Assembly: GCA_028339155.1 (NCBI GenBank) | Contig: JAOLBK010000001.1 | Coordinates: forward strand, 124,001-188,000 | Length of the DNA: 64,000 bases | Reading direction: 5' to 3' | Origin: Litorivicinus sp. | GTDB lineage: Bacteria; Pseudomonadota; Gammaproteobacteria; Pseudomonadales; Litorivicinaceae | Shown here: positions 1-8,934 of the stretch, piece by piece | How positions within the stretch are numbered: position 1 is the stretch's first letter | How the letters are laid out: each line of letters starts with the position of its first letter | Position numbers and translations under genes: made by a program | The notes under the pieces: model-generated | Told to the model about the DNA's origin: nothing | The model's input: the letters and a program-made list of their open reading frames with translations, nothing else | Databases searched by the model: none

Positions 1-54
1 GGTATATTCGTCCCCGGGATTTCCCAGGCCAATGATTAGTTGGTAGGCATTCAC
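1..54 (-). CDS. pth: Peptidyl-tRNA hydrolase, N-terminal fragment (runs off the window)
   Basis: Reading leftward on the minus strand, a GTG at 54-52 opens a frame encoding MNAYQLIIGLGNPGDEYT, which then leaves the window. The IIGLGNPG stretch followed by EYT is the hallmark N-terminus of bacterial peptidyl-tRNA hydrolase, which releases peptides from prematurely dropped peptidyl-tRNAs. The GTG overlaps the rplY stop codon (GTGA), so the two are probably translationally coupled. rplY-pth is a common gammaproteobacterial order. Only 18 codons are visible, so catalytic residues other than this N-terminal loop cannot be checked. Confidence 0.85.
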   Translation of the reverse strand, partial: MNAYQLIIGLGNPGDEYT

Positions 55-686
55 TCGGCGCCGTTGGCCTCGCCTTCTTCTGTGCCATCTTCTGCTGTGT
101 CTGAGCTAGCACCTTTGGCTTTATTAATACTTGCCAATGGGAGATCTGATCCGTGAGATAAAGCCACAAAAGTTACACCTTTAGGCGCTTTAACATCAGA
201 TAAGTGGATCACGTTATCTAACTCTGCGTTGCCGAGGTCAACTTCAATGAATTCAGGGAGATCTTTTGGTGCGCAGTTAACTTCAACCTCAACCGCATCG
301 TGATGGACGACACCACCCTGCAACTTAACGCCTTTGCAGTCTGCCTCATTCATAAAGTGAAGGGGAACGTTCACCTTTAAGGTTGTTCCTGAACCGGCGC
401 GCTGAAAATCAGCATGCAAAACAATCGATTTCGCCGGATGGCGTTGCAGTGCTTTTAAAATGACCGGCTCTGCTTTTCCGTCGACCTCAAGTGTGATCAC
501 CGAGGAATAAAATGCTTCTTCTTCAAGAGCGTGAGCAATATCTTTGTGAGCCAACTGAATCGACTTTGGATTTCCTTTTCCGCCATAAATAATGGCTGGA
601 ATAAGTCCTTCCAATCGACGCAGGCGGCGGCTCGAACCTTTTCCTGCTTCTTCGCGTGAAGACGCAATTAAACGATAGTCAGACAT
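51..686 (-). CDS. rplY: 50S ribosomal protein L25 (long, CTC-type)
   Basis: This 211-residue protein is the long form of L25, which binds 5S rRNA in the large ribosomal subunit. The first ~95 residues form the L25 RNA-binding domain (RLRRLEGLIPAIIYGG near residue 20, and the HADFQ segment near 92). Residues ~100-190 are the all-beta CTC domain absent from the short E. coli protein, and the last ~18 residues are an acidic low-complexity tail. The ATG at 686 is preceded by a strong AAAGGAG site about 7 bases upstream. It lies 70 bases after prs and overlaps pth by 4 bases. Confidence 0.97.
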   Translation of the reverse strand: MSDYRLIASSREEAGKGSSRRLRRLEGLIPAIIYGGKGNPKSIQLAHKDIAHALEEEAFYSSVITLEVDGKAEPVILKALQRHPAKSIVLHADFQRAGSGTTLKVNVPLHFMNEADCKGVKLQGGVVHHDAVEVEVNCAPKDLPEFIEVDLGNAELDNVIHLSDVKAPKGVTFVALSHGSDLPLASINKAKGASSDTAEDGTEEGEANGAE

Positions 687-756
687 AGTATTCTCCTTTT
701 ATGTCTTTGTTTTGCCTCGACCAACAAAACCTTTGTGGCACAAGATGCCATCATAA

Positions 757-1698
757 TCAGCGAAACATTGCGCTGATCGATTCTTCGTTACTAACCCGAC
801 GGACAGCTTCACCTAATAACTCAGCAATCGTGATCACTCGGACACGTCCGGTAGACATGATATCTGCGGGGACGGGGATACTATCAGTCACGACTAATTC
901 GTCAAGCGCACTGTTTTGCAAGTTTTCAAGAGCCCGGCCGGATAGGACTGGGTGCGTGCAATAAGCTACGACTGATTTTGCACCATGCTCTTTTAGCGCT
1001 TGAGCTCCATTACAAAGCGTTCCTGCGGTATCAACAATGTCGTCAACGATTAAGCAGGTGCGTCCTTTGACGTCACCTATAATATTCATCACTTCAGCTT
1101 GATTTGCTGTAGGGCGTCGTTTATCAATAATCGCTAGGTCGCTTTCTAACTGTTTTGCCATTGCACGTGCCCGGACGACCCCTCCAATGTCTGGAGAGAC
1201 CACTATAGCGTCCTTGGGTTGATTCTTGTGGATGTCATCTAACATTACTGGCGTGGCATAAATATTATCCACAGCCACATCAAAAAAACCTTGGATTTGG
1301 TCAGCATGAAGGTCGACTGTAAGAACTCGATCGATACCAACCCCAACCATTATATCAGCAACTACTTTTGCTGTAATGGGCACCCGGGCTGATCGCGGGC
1401 GCCGATCTTGACGTGCGTAACCAAAGTAAGGAACCACTGCTGTAATTCGTGACGCAGATGCGCGTCGGAGTGCGTCGCACACCACAATCAATTCCATCAA
1501 ATTGTCGTTCGTTGGTGCGCAGGTAGATTGAAGAACGAAGACATCCTCACCTCGGACGTTTTCGCAGATTTCAACCGATATTTCACCATCTGAAAAACGG
1601 CCTAGGCTTGCATTTCCAAGAGGGACAGCCAAATATTCAGAAACGTTTTTTGACAATTCTGGCGTAGCATTCCCAGAGAATAACATCAGGTGAGCCAC
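757..1698 (-). CDS. prs: Ribose-phosphate pyrophosphokinase
   Basis: PRPP synthetase transfers pyrophosphate from ATP to ribose 5-phosphate and supplies PRPP for purine, pyrimidine, NAD, histidine and tryptophan synthesis. The protein has the usual length (313 residues). It shows the YARQDRR ATP loop, the [11 protein letters not shown] metal-binding segment, the SPDIGG flexible-loop region and the PRPP-binding motif [10 protein letters not shown]. The frame opens with GTG at 1698, six bases after AAGGAG; an ATG four codons later is the alternative. It is downstream of ispE and a tRNA gene and upstream of rplY, probably in one transcript. The window also contains hisG, a PRPP consumer, but in another operon. 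Confidence 0.98.
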   Translation of the reverse strand: MAHLMLFSGNATPELSKNVSEYLAVPLGNASLGRFSDGEISVEICENVRGEDVFVLQSTCAPTNDNLMELIVVCDALRRASASRITAVVPYFGYARQDRRPRSARVPITAKVVADIMVGVGIDRVLTVDLHADQIQGFFDVAVDNIYATPVMLDDIHKNQPKDAIVVSPDIGGVVRARAMAKQLESDLAIIDKRRPTANQAEVMNIIGDVKGRTCLIVDDIVDTAGTLCNGAQALKEHGAKSVVAYCTHPVLSGRALENLQNSALDELVVTDSIPVPADIMSTGRVRVITIAELLGEAVRRVSNEESISAMFR

Positions 1699-1735
1699 AA
1701 GTTACTCCTTGATCGGTGATAAACGATTTTTGAAA

Positions 1736-1811
1736 TGGCTGGGGTGGTAGGACTCGAACCTACGAATGGCGGGATCAAAACCCGCTGCCTTAACCACTTG
1801 GCCACACCCCA
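1736..1811 (-). tRNA. tRNA-Gln (anticodon UUG)
   Basis: The minus strand folds into a complete 76-base cloverleaf. The acceptor stem TGGGGTG pairs with CACCCCA, followed by discriminator G and an encoded CCA. The anticodon stem-loop carries TTG flanked as TTTTGAT, and the T arm has GGTTCGAGTCC. The anticodon reads CAA/CAG (Gln). The 5' end is one base beyond the ispE stop codon and the 3' end is 37 bases before the prs start, so it must be cut from a polycistronic transcript by RNase P and 3' nucleases. Confidence 0.97.
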
Positions 1812-1812
1812 T

Positions 1813-2631
1813 TTACTCATTTACACCGTAAGTATACAGCATTGATTGATTGGTTAAGAGAGCCTCTTTCACTAATGCCAGACCTTTAATTTGCTTTAAT
1901 TTGCTTTGGTCTTCGAGTTCCGGTTCTACGATGAATGCGCAGCCCCCGGTCCCAGTCAATTTAGGCTCCCCAAATGCTTGCATTAAGTCCATCAAATGGT
2001 CGATTTCAGGATATAATTTTCTGACAAGCACTTCACAATCATTTCTAGTTGTATGCAACTGCGAGCCGCGGATTCTGCAAGAGGGGGTATCTCTTGTCAA
2101 CTTTGAATGTTGAAAGATGGCTTGCGTCGAAATATGAATTCCTGGATTGGCAATTAAAATATGATTTTCGGGCCACAATTCGGGGTCGCAAAGGTTGCCA
2201 ATTCCGGATGCAAAGCAGCTTTTGCCATGAATGAAGACAGGAACGTCGGCGCCGATTGATAGGCCATGCTTTTTGAGATCCTCATCGTTGAGGCCGAGCC
2301 TAAGGAGCTCATTTAAGACGACAAGTGTTGTGGCTGCATCTGAGGAACCCCCACCGAGACCACCACCCGCTGGTAAGAACTTTTCAATAAGAATTTCTAC
2401 GCCGAGTGTCTGGCCACTCATCAGTTTAGTCGCCGCCTGATAGATCAGATTCTCTGATCCAAGTTTCATCGGATCATCAATTAGATAAATACCTGGTCTT
2501 TTTGTCCTTCTAAAATGAATCCTATCGCACCAGTTTAGGAATTGAAATCCTGTTTCAATGTTATGATAGCCGTCAGATCGTCTCCCTGTAATATGTAAAA
2601 ATCTATTGATTTTCGCTGGGGCGTAAGCCAT
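1813..2631 (-). CDS. ispE: 4-diphosphocytidyl-2-C-methyl-D-erythritol kinase
   Basis: IspE is the GHMP-family kinase that phosphorylates CDP-methylerythritol in the non-mevalonate isoprenoid pathway. Visible motifs are the N-terminal APAKINRFLHI segment, the ATP-binding loop PAGGGLGGGSSDAA (about residues 87-100 from this start) and the C-terminal LTGTGGCAF motif. I chose the ATG at 2631 (272 residues) because APAK normally lies within ten residues of the start in this family and an AGGCGGGG stretch precedes it. In-frame ATGs at 2685 and 2700 would add 18 or 23 residues and overlap lolB. Its stop codon is one base from the tRNA-Gln 5' end. Confidence 0.95.
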   Translation of the reverse strand: MAYAPAKINRFLHITGRRSDGYHNIETGFQFLNWCDRIHFRRTKRPGIYLIDDPMKLGSENLIYQAATKLMSGQTLGVEILIEKFLPAGGGLGGGSSDAATTLVVLNELLRLGLNDEDLKKHGLSIGADVPVFIHGKSCFASGIGNLCDPELWPENHILIANPGIHISTQAIFQHSKLTRDTPSCRIRGSQLHTTRNDCEVLVRKLYPEIDHLMDLMQAFGEPKLTGTGGCAFIVEPELEDQSKLKQIKGLALVKEALLTNQSMLYTYGVNE

Positions 2632-2663
2632 TACCCCGCCTGGCAGACTTTTTGAGGGGTAGG

Positions 2664-3266
2664 TTACTGGACTGAGATTTGCCATTCGGTATTGGCCCAT
2701 CGAATTTCAAATTCATCTTTGCTCGCAGATAAACGTCTGGGTACTTCATATCGATAATGTCCTGAAGCAATAGATAGTGACCCGCTGTATTCGACTGTCC
2801 ATCCGTTTTGTACAAGTGTTGTGATCCGGCCTTCGCTATCCTTTTTAATCGAATGCAGCGGGAGGTCAGGAGATTCGAGGCCCCGAATCCATGACCGCAT
2901 TGCGCTGACCGGAAATTGCAGATCCAAAGCCTCTTTAAATAACGACTCTGCATCAGGTGCCGTGTATTCATTGTCATCTGTTTTTAGCCGTGCTTGGTCT
3001 CCAGTAACAGTAAGACGAGCCACAGCCGCGCCAGTTGGCGATAAAATATCTAGACGTTCTTCCTCAACGCCTAAGATCCACCGGACTGAACCAGATTCAG
3101 TGCCCTCTGGAGAAGTGACTGAGAATTTAGCCGTCAAATCCCAGGTATTGAATTGATCGGCGGACAAAAATATCAGAATTTCCGAGTCATCATCTCCCGA
3201 CCAAGGAAGTATTGAGCAACCTGATATGAGGAAAGTAAATAATAATTTGGATATTAATCGTATCAC
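2664..3266 (-). CDS. lolB: Outer membrane lipoprotein receptor LolB
   Basis: LolB takes lipoproteins from the periplasmic carrier LolA and inserts them in the outer membrane. The 200-residue product has a lipoprotein signal peptide ending in the lipobox LISGC, with Cys17 as the acylation site. A LolB-like beta-barrel domain follows, with segments such as WDLTAKFSV near residue 42 and the C-terminal RRLSASKDEFEIRW strands. The start is GTG, overlapping the stop of the upstream TPR gene (GTGA). lolB-ispE-prs is a conserved gammaproteobacterial order. Confidence 0.93.
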   Translation of the reverse strand: MIRLISKLLFTFLISGCSILPWSGDDDSEILIFLSADQFNTWDLTAKFSVTSPEGTESGSVRWILGVEEERLDILSPTGAAVARLTVTGDQARLKTDDNEYTAPDAESLFKEALDLQFPVSAMRSWIRGLESPDLPLHSIKKDSEGRITTLVQNGWTVEYSGSLSIASGHYRYEVPRRLSASKDEFEIRWANTEWQISVQ

Positions 3267-4993
3267 GAATTTATTAACCGGTTAATTGTAGTGCGAATTT
3301 TGCCACTTTCGGGGTTCGATTCATAGCCTATATTCCAAATGGTTTTAGCCTCAACTTGACGCCCAAGAGTCCAAAGTACTTCACCGTAATGCGCGGCGAT
3401 TTCGTCATCTCGGACTACATTCCATGCTTTCACAAAGTGCGGTAGGGCATCTGATGAGTTTCCAAGTTTATGAAGAACCCAGCCCATGGAGTCGAGGATG
3501 GCTGGTGAGTCCGGTTTTTTTTCTAATGCTTTTTTGATTAGTTCTAATGCTTCGTTGAGTCGATAGGTGCGATCCGCCAACATATAGCCCAGTGCATTGA
3601 GGGCGTCTGCATCTTCGGGATTTCGCACCAGAATAGTTCTCAAATCGGCCTCTGCCTTTGCAATATTGTCTTTTTGCTCGTACGCGAGTGCGCGCGAGTA
3701 GAGAATTTCTCGATTATTGAGATGTTGCTCGAGGGCTTCCGTTAAAATCACAATCGCTTTATCGGCCATCCCATTTGACGTTTGAAATTGAGCCTCAGCG
3801 ACATAAAGGTTTTTATTTTCTTCTTGGAACAGTAGGCGCGCTTCAGCGAACCAGGCGTGCGCACTCGCAGGCACTTTCGTTTCGATCGCAAGAGTTGCTA
3901 ATTGCTTTCGAGCTTCAACAATGAGTTCGGGCCGATCTACTCGCAAGAATCGCTCGATCGCGATCTTCGGCCGATTAGTTTTTCGGGCAATTTCCCCTAA
4001 ATAAAAGTAAGCGTTTGCACGAAAGTTATCTGATGCTAGTAATTTTTTTAGTAATTTTTCGGCTTTACTAAACTGTTGGTGCTGCATTTCAAGTAGCGCC
4101 AAAGTTAGGGTATCGGCGTGCCGGGATTGATCATTTTCAACCACCTCTGTTAATAATTCGCGCGCTTTTTTCTCATTACCTTCCAGGCCGGCCCATCGGG
4201 CAAGCTGAGCAAGCACATCCAGATCCCGCGAAACAGATGGGTGGGTTCTGAGATATTGCATGGCAAGTTTATGGTCTGGGAGTTCCATGCGGGCGCGGAA
4301 CAACGCTACATCAGAGGTTACAGAGTGCTTCTTGAGCCATCGGTCGATCCAGACATTGCCGGTTTTTGATTCGATTCTATTTTTTATTTCGGCAACAGTG
4401 ATTGCCAAAGACGTATTACCAGATACTTCGGCAACCTGAGCAGCGATGTCAAGAAACGCGGACTTTTTATGTGTTGCTAGCTCGGACCAGAAACTCCCAA
4501 GCCAATTGGCTCTGTAGTTTGTGTTTAGGCTAACTATTGATTTTAGATGCCTGCCTGCAATCTCATGATTCCCCTGTTCTGTTTCGAAAATGAAGCTTGC
4601 CTCCAGGGATGACTCGGTATTCGGGGCCAGCCTCAACCAGTGGGTTATTGCTAGTTTGCTGTCTTCCGTGGTGCCGATTTGTCGAGCAAGAGAGGCAGCG
4701 CGCGCGGCTACATCTGGATTTTTAGACCGGCGTGAAGCATCTAAATAAAGGTGCATCGCCTCTTCAAGATGATTTCCCTTAAGCGCATATTCAGCGAGTA
4801 AAACGAGCCCTGCCGCGCTTTGCGTAGTCTTTTGAACAGTTTTTAGGGCGGCATCAACCGAAGGCTGGGCTATTTCCGAATTCAGCCCGACTGGCGCAAT
4901 CGCTAAGGCTTGACATCCAGTCAGCATTAGAAAGACCAAGGGGGCTGAAGCTCTGCTACAATCCGCCCATAATTTAGACATAGGTTTCGTCAC
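3263..4993 (-). CDS. TPR-repeat lipoprotein of the hemA-lolB locus
   Basis: This protein of about 576 residues begins with a lipoprotein signal (lipobox LMLTGC, Cys27 from the GTG at 4993 or Cys23 from the ATG at 4981). Beyond it lie many helical tetratricopeptide repeats, clearest at about residues 330-560 (for example NALGYMLADRTYRLNEAL and AILDSMGWVLHKLGN). A TPR protein at this place, divergent from hemA and upstream of lolB, is also known in Pseudomonas; its exact role is not established to my knowledge. A protein-assembly role at the outer membrane or periplasm is inference. Neither candidate start has a clear ribosome binding site, and only 8 bases separate the GTG from the hemA ATG. 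Confidence 0.85.
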   Translation of the reverse strand: MTKPMSKLWADCSRASAPLVFLMLTGCQALAIAPVGLNSEIAQPSVDAALKTVQKTTQSAAGLVLLAEYALKGNHLEEAMHLYLDASRRSKNPDVAARAASLARQIGTTEDSKLAITHWLRLAPNTESSLEASFIFETEQGNHEIAGRHLKSIVSLNTNYRANWLGSFWSELATHKKSAFLDIAAQVAEVSGNTSLAITVAEIKNRIESKTGNVWIDRWLKKHSVTSDVALFRARMELPDHKLAMQYLRTHPSVSRDLDVLAQLARWAGLEGNEKKARELLTEVVENDQSRHADTLTLALLEMQHQQFSKAEKLLKKLLASDNFRANAYFYLGEIARKTNRPKIAIERFLRVDRPELIVEARKQLATLAIETKVPASAHAWFAEARLLFQEENKNLYVAEAQFQTSNGMADKAIVILTEALEQHLNNREILYSRALAYEQKDNIAKAEADLRTILVRNPEDADALNALGYMLADRTYRLNEALELIKKALEKKPDSPAILDSMGWVLHKLGNSSDALPHFVKAWNVVRDDEIAAHYGEVLWTLGRQVEAKTIWNIGYESNPESGKIRTTINRLINS

Positions 4994-5001
4994 TTTCTTG
5001 C

Positions 5002-6273
5002 ATGGCTCTTATAACCCTTGGGGTAAACCATACCACGGCGCCAGTTGATCTGCGTGAGCAGGTTGCCTTTGATTCCGTACGTCTCCCAGATGCGCTAGCG
5101 CAATTGTTAGAGCAATTTCCGGGTGTGCGTGAAGTGGTGATTCTCTCTACATGTAACCGAACTGAGCTATTTCTTGCCGTAGACGGGGAGGTGGAGCCAG
5201 AAGTCATGGCGTGGCTGGCTTCTTATCATGGGTTATTAACCAATGAACTTGAGCCTCATATTTACGTGTTTGAACAGCTTAGGGCTGTCCAGCACATGAT
5301 GCGTGTTGCCGCTGGATTGGATTCATTGATATTGGGCGAGCCGCAAATTTTGGGGCAGTTTAAGGAAGCCATTCGTTTCTCGCGCAAAGCACATGCAATG
5401 GGTCCTGAGCTCGAGCAAGCTTTGGGCAAAGTACTCTCGGTCGCAAAGCGAATTCGAACCGAAACAGCGATCGGTCGAAACTCGGTGTCTGTCGCCTATG
5501 CGGCGGTGACGCTAGCGGGTCGTATTTTCTCTGATTTATCCGCATGTAAGGTTGTCTTGATTGGTGCCGGCGAAACTATTCGATTAGTTGCCGAATATCT
5601 TTGCGGACACCACGTAAGAAATATTGATGTGGTAAACAGGACCTTGGAAAATGCTGAAACACTTGCCACGGAAATTGACGGCTCTGCATGGCCGCTTGGA
5701 GCTTTAGCGAATCGAATATTACAAGCGGATATTGTAATCTCATCGACTGGTTCTGCCATACCTATTCTAGGGAAAGGGCTGGTCGAGCGCGCTCAGAAAT
5801 GTAGGCGGCACAAGCCGATGTTTATTGTTGATCTGGCTGTTCCCCGTGACGTTGAAACTCAAGTCGGCGACCTTGATTCAGTGTATTTGTACACCGTCGA
5901 CGATCTTAACGCGGTAGTTGAAGAGGGTTTGGAACAGCGCCAAGAAGCGGCTTGCCATGCTGAAGAATTAATCTCCGAAGAGGTTGCTAATTGGACGAGA
6001 CACATTCGCGGGCATCGTGCCGTGGAAACTATTCGCGCTTTGCGGGAGATTCATCTAGACATTAGCGAAAAAGAGCTTTTTAGGGCTCTTAAATCTCTGG
6101 AATCTGGAAAGCCAGCGGTAGAAGTAATGTCCCAGCTTTCCAGAAATCTTACTAATAAATTCTTACATATGCCGACGGTGGTTCTGCGAAGTGCCGCTGA
6201 ACAGGGGGATCTGCTGTTAATCGAGTCGGCGGCCCGCCTTTTTGCCGTAGATAATGCCGAGGAATCTGATTGA
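5002..6273 (+). CDS. hemA: Glutamyl-tRNA reductase
   Basis: GluTR reduces glutamyl-tRNA(Glu) to glutamate-1-semialdehyde with NADPH, the first step of C5-pathway tetrapyrrole synthesis. The 423-residue protein starts with the typical [13 protein letters not shown] segment, has the catalytic STCNRTEL motif with Cys51, the [15 protein letters not shown] block and an NADPH-binding GAGET loop near residue 185, and ends in the dimerisation helix region. The start is fixed by family alignment although no strong ribosome binding site precedes it. It heads hemA-prfA-prmC-moeB. Its promoter must lie inside the divergent TPR gene. Confidence 0.98.
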   Translation: MALITLGVNHTTAPVDLREQVAFDSVRLPDALAQLLEQFPGVREVVILSTCNRTELFLAVDGEVEPEVMAWLASYHGLLTNELEPHIYVFEQLRAVQHMMRVAAGLDSLILGEPQILGQFKEAIRFSRKAHAMGPELEQALGKVLSVAKRIRTETAIGRNSVSVAYAAVTLAGRIFSDLSACKVVLIGAGETIRLVAEYLCGHHVRNIDVVNRTLENAETLATEIDGSAWPLGALANRILQADIVISSTGSAIPILGKGLVERAQKCRRHKPMFIVDLAVPRDVETQVGDLDSVYLYTVDDLNAVVEEGLEQRQEAACHAEELISEEVANWTRHIRGHRAVETIRALREIHLDISEKELFRALKSLESGKPAVEVMSQLSRNLTNKFLHMPTVVLRSAAEQGDLLLIESAARLFAVDNAEESD

Positions 6274-7355
6274 AATCATCACGAAGTGCGCGCTTTGATC
6301 AATTAGTCGAGAGGCATGAGGAATTGTCCGCTTTGTTATCTGATCCTGAAACAATCACCGATCAACAGAAATTTGTCGCATATTCACAAGAATATAGTGA
6401 ATTAAGTCCGGTTGTCGAACTAGTGTGTGAAAGACGGAAACTCGAGGGAGATTTGGCAGAGTTTGAACTCTATGTGGGTGCAGATGATCCTGATATGCGC
6501 GAACTTGCAGAAACTGAGATCCCAGAAATTCGTGGCTCGTTAGCTGAAATTGAGACTGCATTGAATCTTGCCTTGATTCCCAAAGATCCTGCCGATTCTC
6601 GGAATGCCTTTGTTGAGATTCGAGCTGGGACAGGTGGTGATGAGGCAGGTCTTTTTGTAGGCGATTTATTGAGAATGTATTTTAAATTTGCAGAACAAAA
6701 AAATTGGCGTAGCGAAGTCATTTCGGAGTCTAAGGCCGAGCTTGGGGGGTACAAAGAGGTCGTTATCAAGGTATTGGGGGACCGCGTATATGGCCAGATG
6801 AAATTTGAGTCGGGTGCTCATCGAGTCCAGCGGGTCCCAGCTACTGAGTCTCAGGGCCGGATTCATACTTCGGCCTGCACAGTAGCCGTTTTACCTGAGG
6901 CCGATCCTTTGGCAGAGACTACAATTGAGTCTAAAGATCTCCGGATTGATACCTTTCGCGCCAGTGGTGCTGGCGGACAGCATGTTAATAAAACTGATTC
7001 CGCAATCCGAATCACGCATCTGCCGACAGGCGCAGTGGTCGAATGCCAGGACGAACGTTCTCAACACAAAAATAAAGCTCGAGCATTGAGCTTGTTACAA
7101 GCTCGACTCGAGGATGCGGCTCGTCAAAAGCGACACTCAGAAGAAGCTAGTGAGCGCAAGTCATTGGTTGGATCGGGTGATCGATCCGAGCGTATTCGCA
7201 CCTATAATTTTCCGCAAGGCCGTGTAACCGATCATCGCATCGCTCTGACCTTATATCGACTTGATGAAATGATGGAGGGTCAGTGCCAATTAATTATTGA
7301 TCCTCTGGTTCAGGAACATCAGGCAGAACAACTGGCTGGACTTCAAGGTTCATGA
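6270..7355 (+). CDS. prfA: Peptide chain release factor 1
   Basis: RF1 reads UAA and UAG at the ribosome and triggers peptide release. The 361-residue protein carries the codon-recognition PAT motif (in [10 protein letters not shown]) and the GGQ motif at residues 235-237, whose glutamine is the substrate of the adjacent prmC product. The TTG start at 6270 overlaps the hemA stop (TTGA). It gives an N-terminus ([12 protein letters not shown]) that aligns with the E. coli protein, so initiation is probably by re-initiation from hemA. Confidence 0.98.
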   Translation: MKSSRSARFDQLVERHEELSALLSDPETITDQQKFVAYSQEYSELSPVVELVCERRKLEGDLAEFELYVGADDPDMRELAETEIPEIRGSLAEIETALNLALIPKDPADSRNAFVEIRAGTGGDEAGLFVGDLLRMYFKFAEQKNWRSEVISESKAELGGYKEVVIKVLGDRVYGQMKFESGAHRVQRVPATESQGRIHTSACTVAVLPEADPLAETTIESKDLRIDTFRASGAGGQHVNKTDSAIRITHLPTGAVVECQDERSQHKNKARALSLLQARLEDAARQKRHSEEASERKSLVGSGDRSERIRTYNFPQGRVTDHRIALTLYRLDEMMEGQCQLIIDPLVQEHQAEQLAGLQGS

Positions 7356-8173
7356 CTCTTGGTGAGCTATTACGGACACCTGCTATTCAATCAGCGGGTT
7401 GGACTGGCTCTGAACTGGATGTAGTTTGTGAGACATTGCTCGATTTGAGTCGAATTCAGCGGGTTATGGGATGCCAGATTCAACTCTCTGATGACAGCCT
7501 TGATGCCATTTTTTCGGTTGCCAATAGAAGTGCCAATGGTGTGCCTTTGGCTTACATTCTTGGGTTTACGTATTTTGATGGCTTTAAAATATCAGTGACT
7601 CCTGATGTGCTTATACCGAGGCCCGATACGGAGATTTTAATTTCGGTGGCGCTCAGAAGACTTGATCGCGGTCAGCAATCGTCAATTTTAGATCTTTGCA
7701 CTGGTTCTGGGGCAGTTGCGCTGGCTTTGAAATCTCGTAGTCCACAATGGCAGATGACAGGATCTGATATCTCATCGCAAGCTTTGGATGTTGCTAAAAT
7801 CAATGCATTGCAATTAGGGTTGAATGTTGATTTTATTTGTGCAGATTTGTTTGATGGGCTCGGGTTATTCGATTTGATCGTGACGAACCCCCCTTATATT
7901 GCTGCGGGCGATATACGAGTAGATGCATCTGTTGCTCGTTATGAACCCGCTATAGCCCTGTATGCCGGAGAAGATGGCTTGGATCTCATACGCAGGATAA
8001 TAGAAGCTGGACAGTCACATTGCCGACCCGGTGGATATCTTTGCATAGAACATGGCCCTGAGCAGGCGTCGACGATTTCTGCTGCCGCTCGCGATAATCA
8101 ATGGTGGACTATAGAAACAACGCTGGATTTGGCGGGACGAGAGCGCGTGACCTGTATGAGAGCTCCGTTATGA
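7352..8173 (+). CDS. prmC: Release factor glutamine N5-methyltransferase
   Basis: PrmC (HemK) methylates the GGQ glutamine of RF1 and RF2 with S-adenosylmethionine. The 273-residue protein has an N-terminal helical domain and a Rossmann methyltransferase domain with the SAM loop [10 protein letters not shown] from about residue 114. The catalytic, substrate-binding NPPY motif is at 179-182. The ATG overlaps the prfA stop (ATGA). Adjacency to its substrate gene prfA supports the assignment. Confidence 0.97.
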   Translation: MTLGELLRTPAIQSAGWTGSELDVVCETLLDLSRIQRVMGCQIQLSDDSLDAIFSVANRSANGVPLAYILGFTYFDGFKISVTPDVLIPRPDTEILISVALRRLDRGQQSSILDLCTGSGAVALALKSRSPQWQMTGSDISSQALDVAKINALQLGLNVDFICADLFDGLGLFDLIVTNPPYIAAGDIRVDASVARYEPAIALYAGEDGLDLIRRIIEAGQSHCRPGGYLCIEHGPEQASTISAAARDNQWWTIETTLDLAGRERVTCMRAPL

Positions 8174-8934
8174 CCATGACTGATGATGAACTTTTGCATT
8201 ATGCGCGCCAGCTGCTTCTTTCTGACGTGGATGTGGACGGACAGCAGAAACTAAAAAAATCCCATGTCGTTGTGCTTGGTTTGGGGGGGCTTGGGAGTCC
8301 TGTCGCGCTTTACCTTGCCGCTGCCGGAGTTGGTCGTTTAACACTTGTTGATGGAGATCGTGTTGATCCGACCAACTTACATCGTCAAATTATTCACTCT
8401 CGAGATTATTTGGGATGCTTGAAAGTGGAGTCAGCACACCAGCGTATAGCTGGCCTAAATCCTTTTATTCAGGTGGATACTGTTCCTGAATATGCGAATG
8501 TCAAGAATATGAGTTTTTTAGACGAGTCTGTGGATTGTATTGCGGATTGCACTGATCGATTTTCGACTCGTTTTATGGCTAACCGAATGGCGCTTAATAC
8601 TGGGACACCCCTAGTTTCTGCGGCCGCACTTGGTATTGAAGGCCAGATCACAACAATTGACCCTAGGGACTCTAATGCACCCTGTTATGCATGTTTGATC
8701 CCTGATATTCCAGAAGTTGAACGAACTTGCGCGGAGAACGGGGTACTGGGTCCAGTGGTTGGGATGATCGGCACTTTGCAAGCCGTTGAGGTAATTGGGA
8801 TACTTCTTGGCTGGCCTGATCGGCTAACGGGTAGATTATTGCGATTTCATGCAAAGCAAATGTCGTGGAAGTCTTTTTTTTACCGGAAAGATCCTTCTTG
8901 TGTTGAGTGCGGATCAGCCCGAGAGTTTATCTAA
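8170..8934 (+). CDS. moeB: MoeB/ThiF-family adenylyltransferase
   Basis: MoeB activates the C-terminus of the sulfur-carrier MoaD by adenylation in molybdopterin synthesis. From ATG 8170 the product is 254 residues with the nucleotide loop GLGGLGSP (37-44), the [11 protein letters not shown] segment, a zinc ribbon made of CYAC and a late CVEC pair, and the [13 protein letters not shown] segment corresponding to the conserved-cysteine region. The start overlaps the prmC stop (ATGA); a longer frame from 8101 would run inside prmC and is unlikely. ThiF or HesA function cannot be excluded, because no moaD or thiS is nearby. The end overlaps gatB tail to tail by 21 bases. Confidence 0.88.
   Translation: MTMTDDELLHYARQLLLSDVDVDGQQKLKKSHVVVLGLGGLGSPVALYLAAAGVGRLTLVDGDRVDPTNLHRQIIHSRDYLGCLKVESAHQRIAGLNPFIQVDTVPEYANVKNMSFLDESVDCIADCTDRFSTRFMANRMALNTGTPLVSAAALGIEGQITTIDPRDSNAPCYACLIPDIPEVERTCAENGVLGPVVGMIGTLQAVEVIGILLGWPDRLTGRLLRFHAKQMSWKSFFYRKDPSCVECGSAREFI

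Noticed and set aside
2603-2977. 124-codon minus-strand frame across lolB and ispE
   Set aside because: It overlaps both well-supported genes in another frame and resembles nothing I recognise.
8101-8169. Extended N-terminus for moeB
   Set aside because: It lies inside prmC; the ATG at 8170 gives the standard ATGA junction and the usual protein length.
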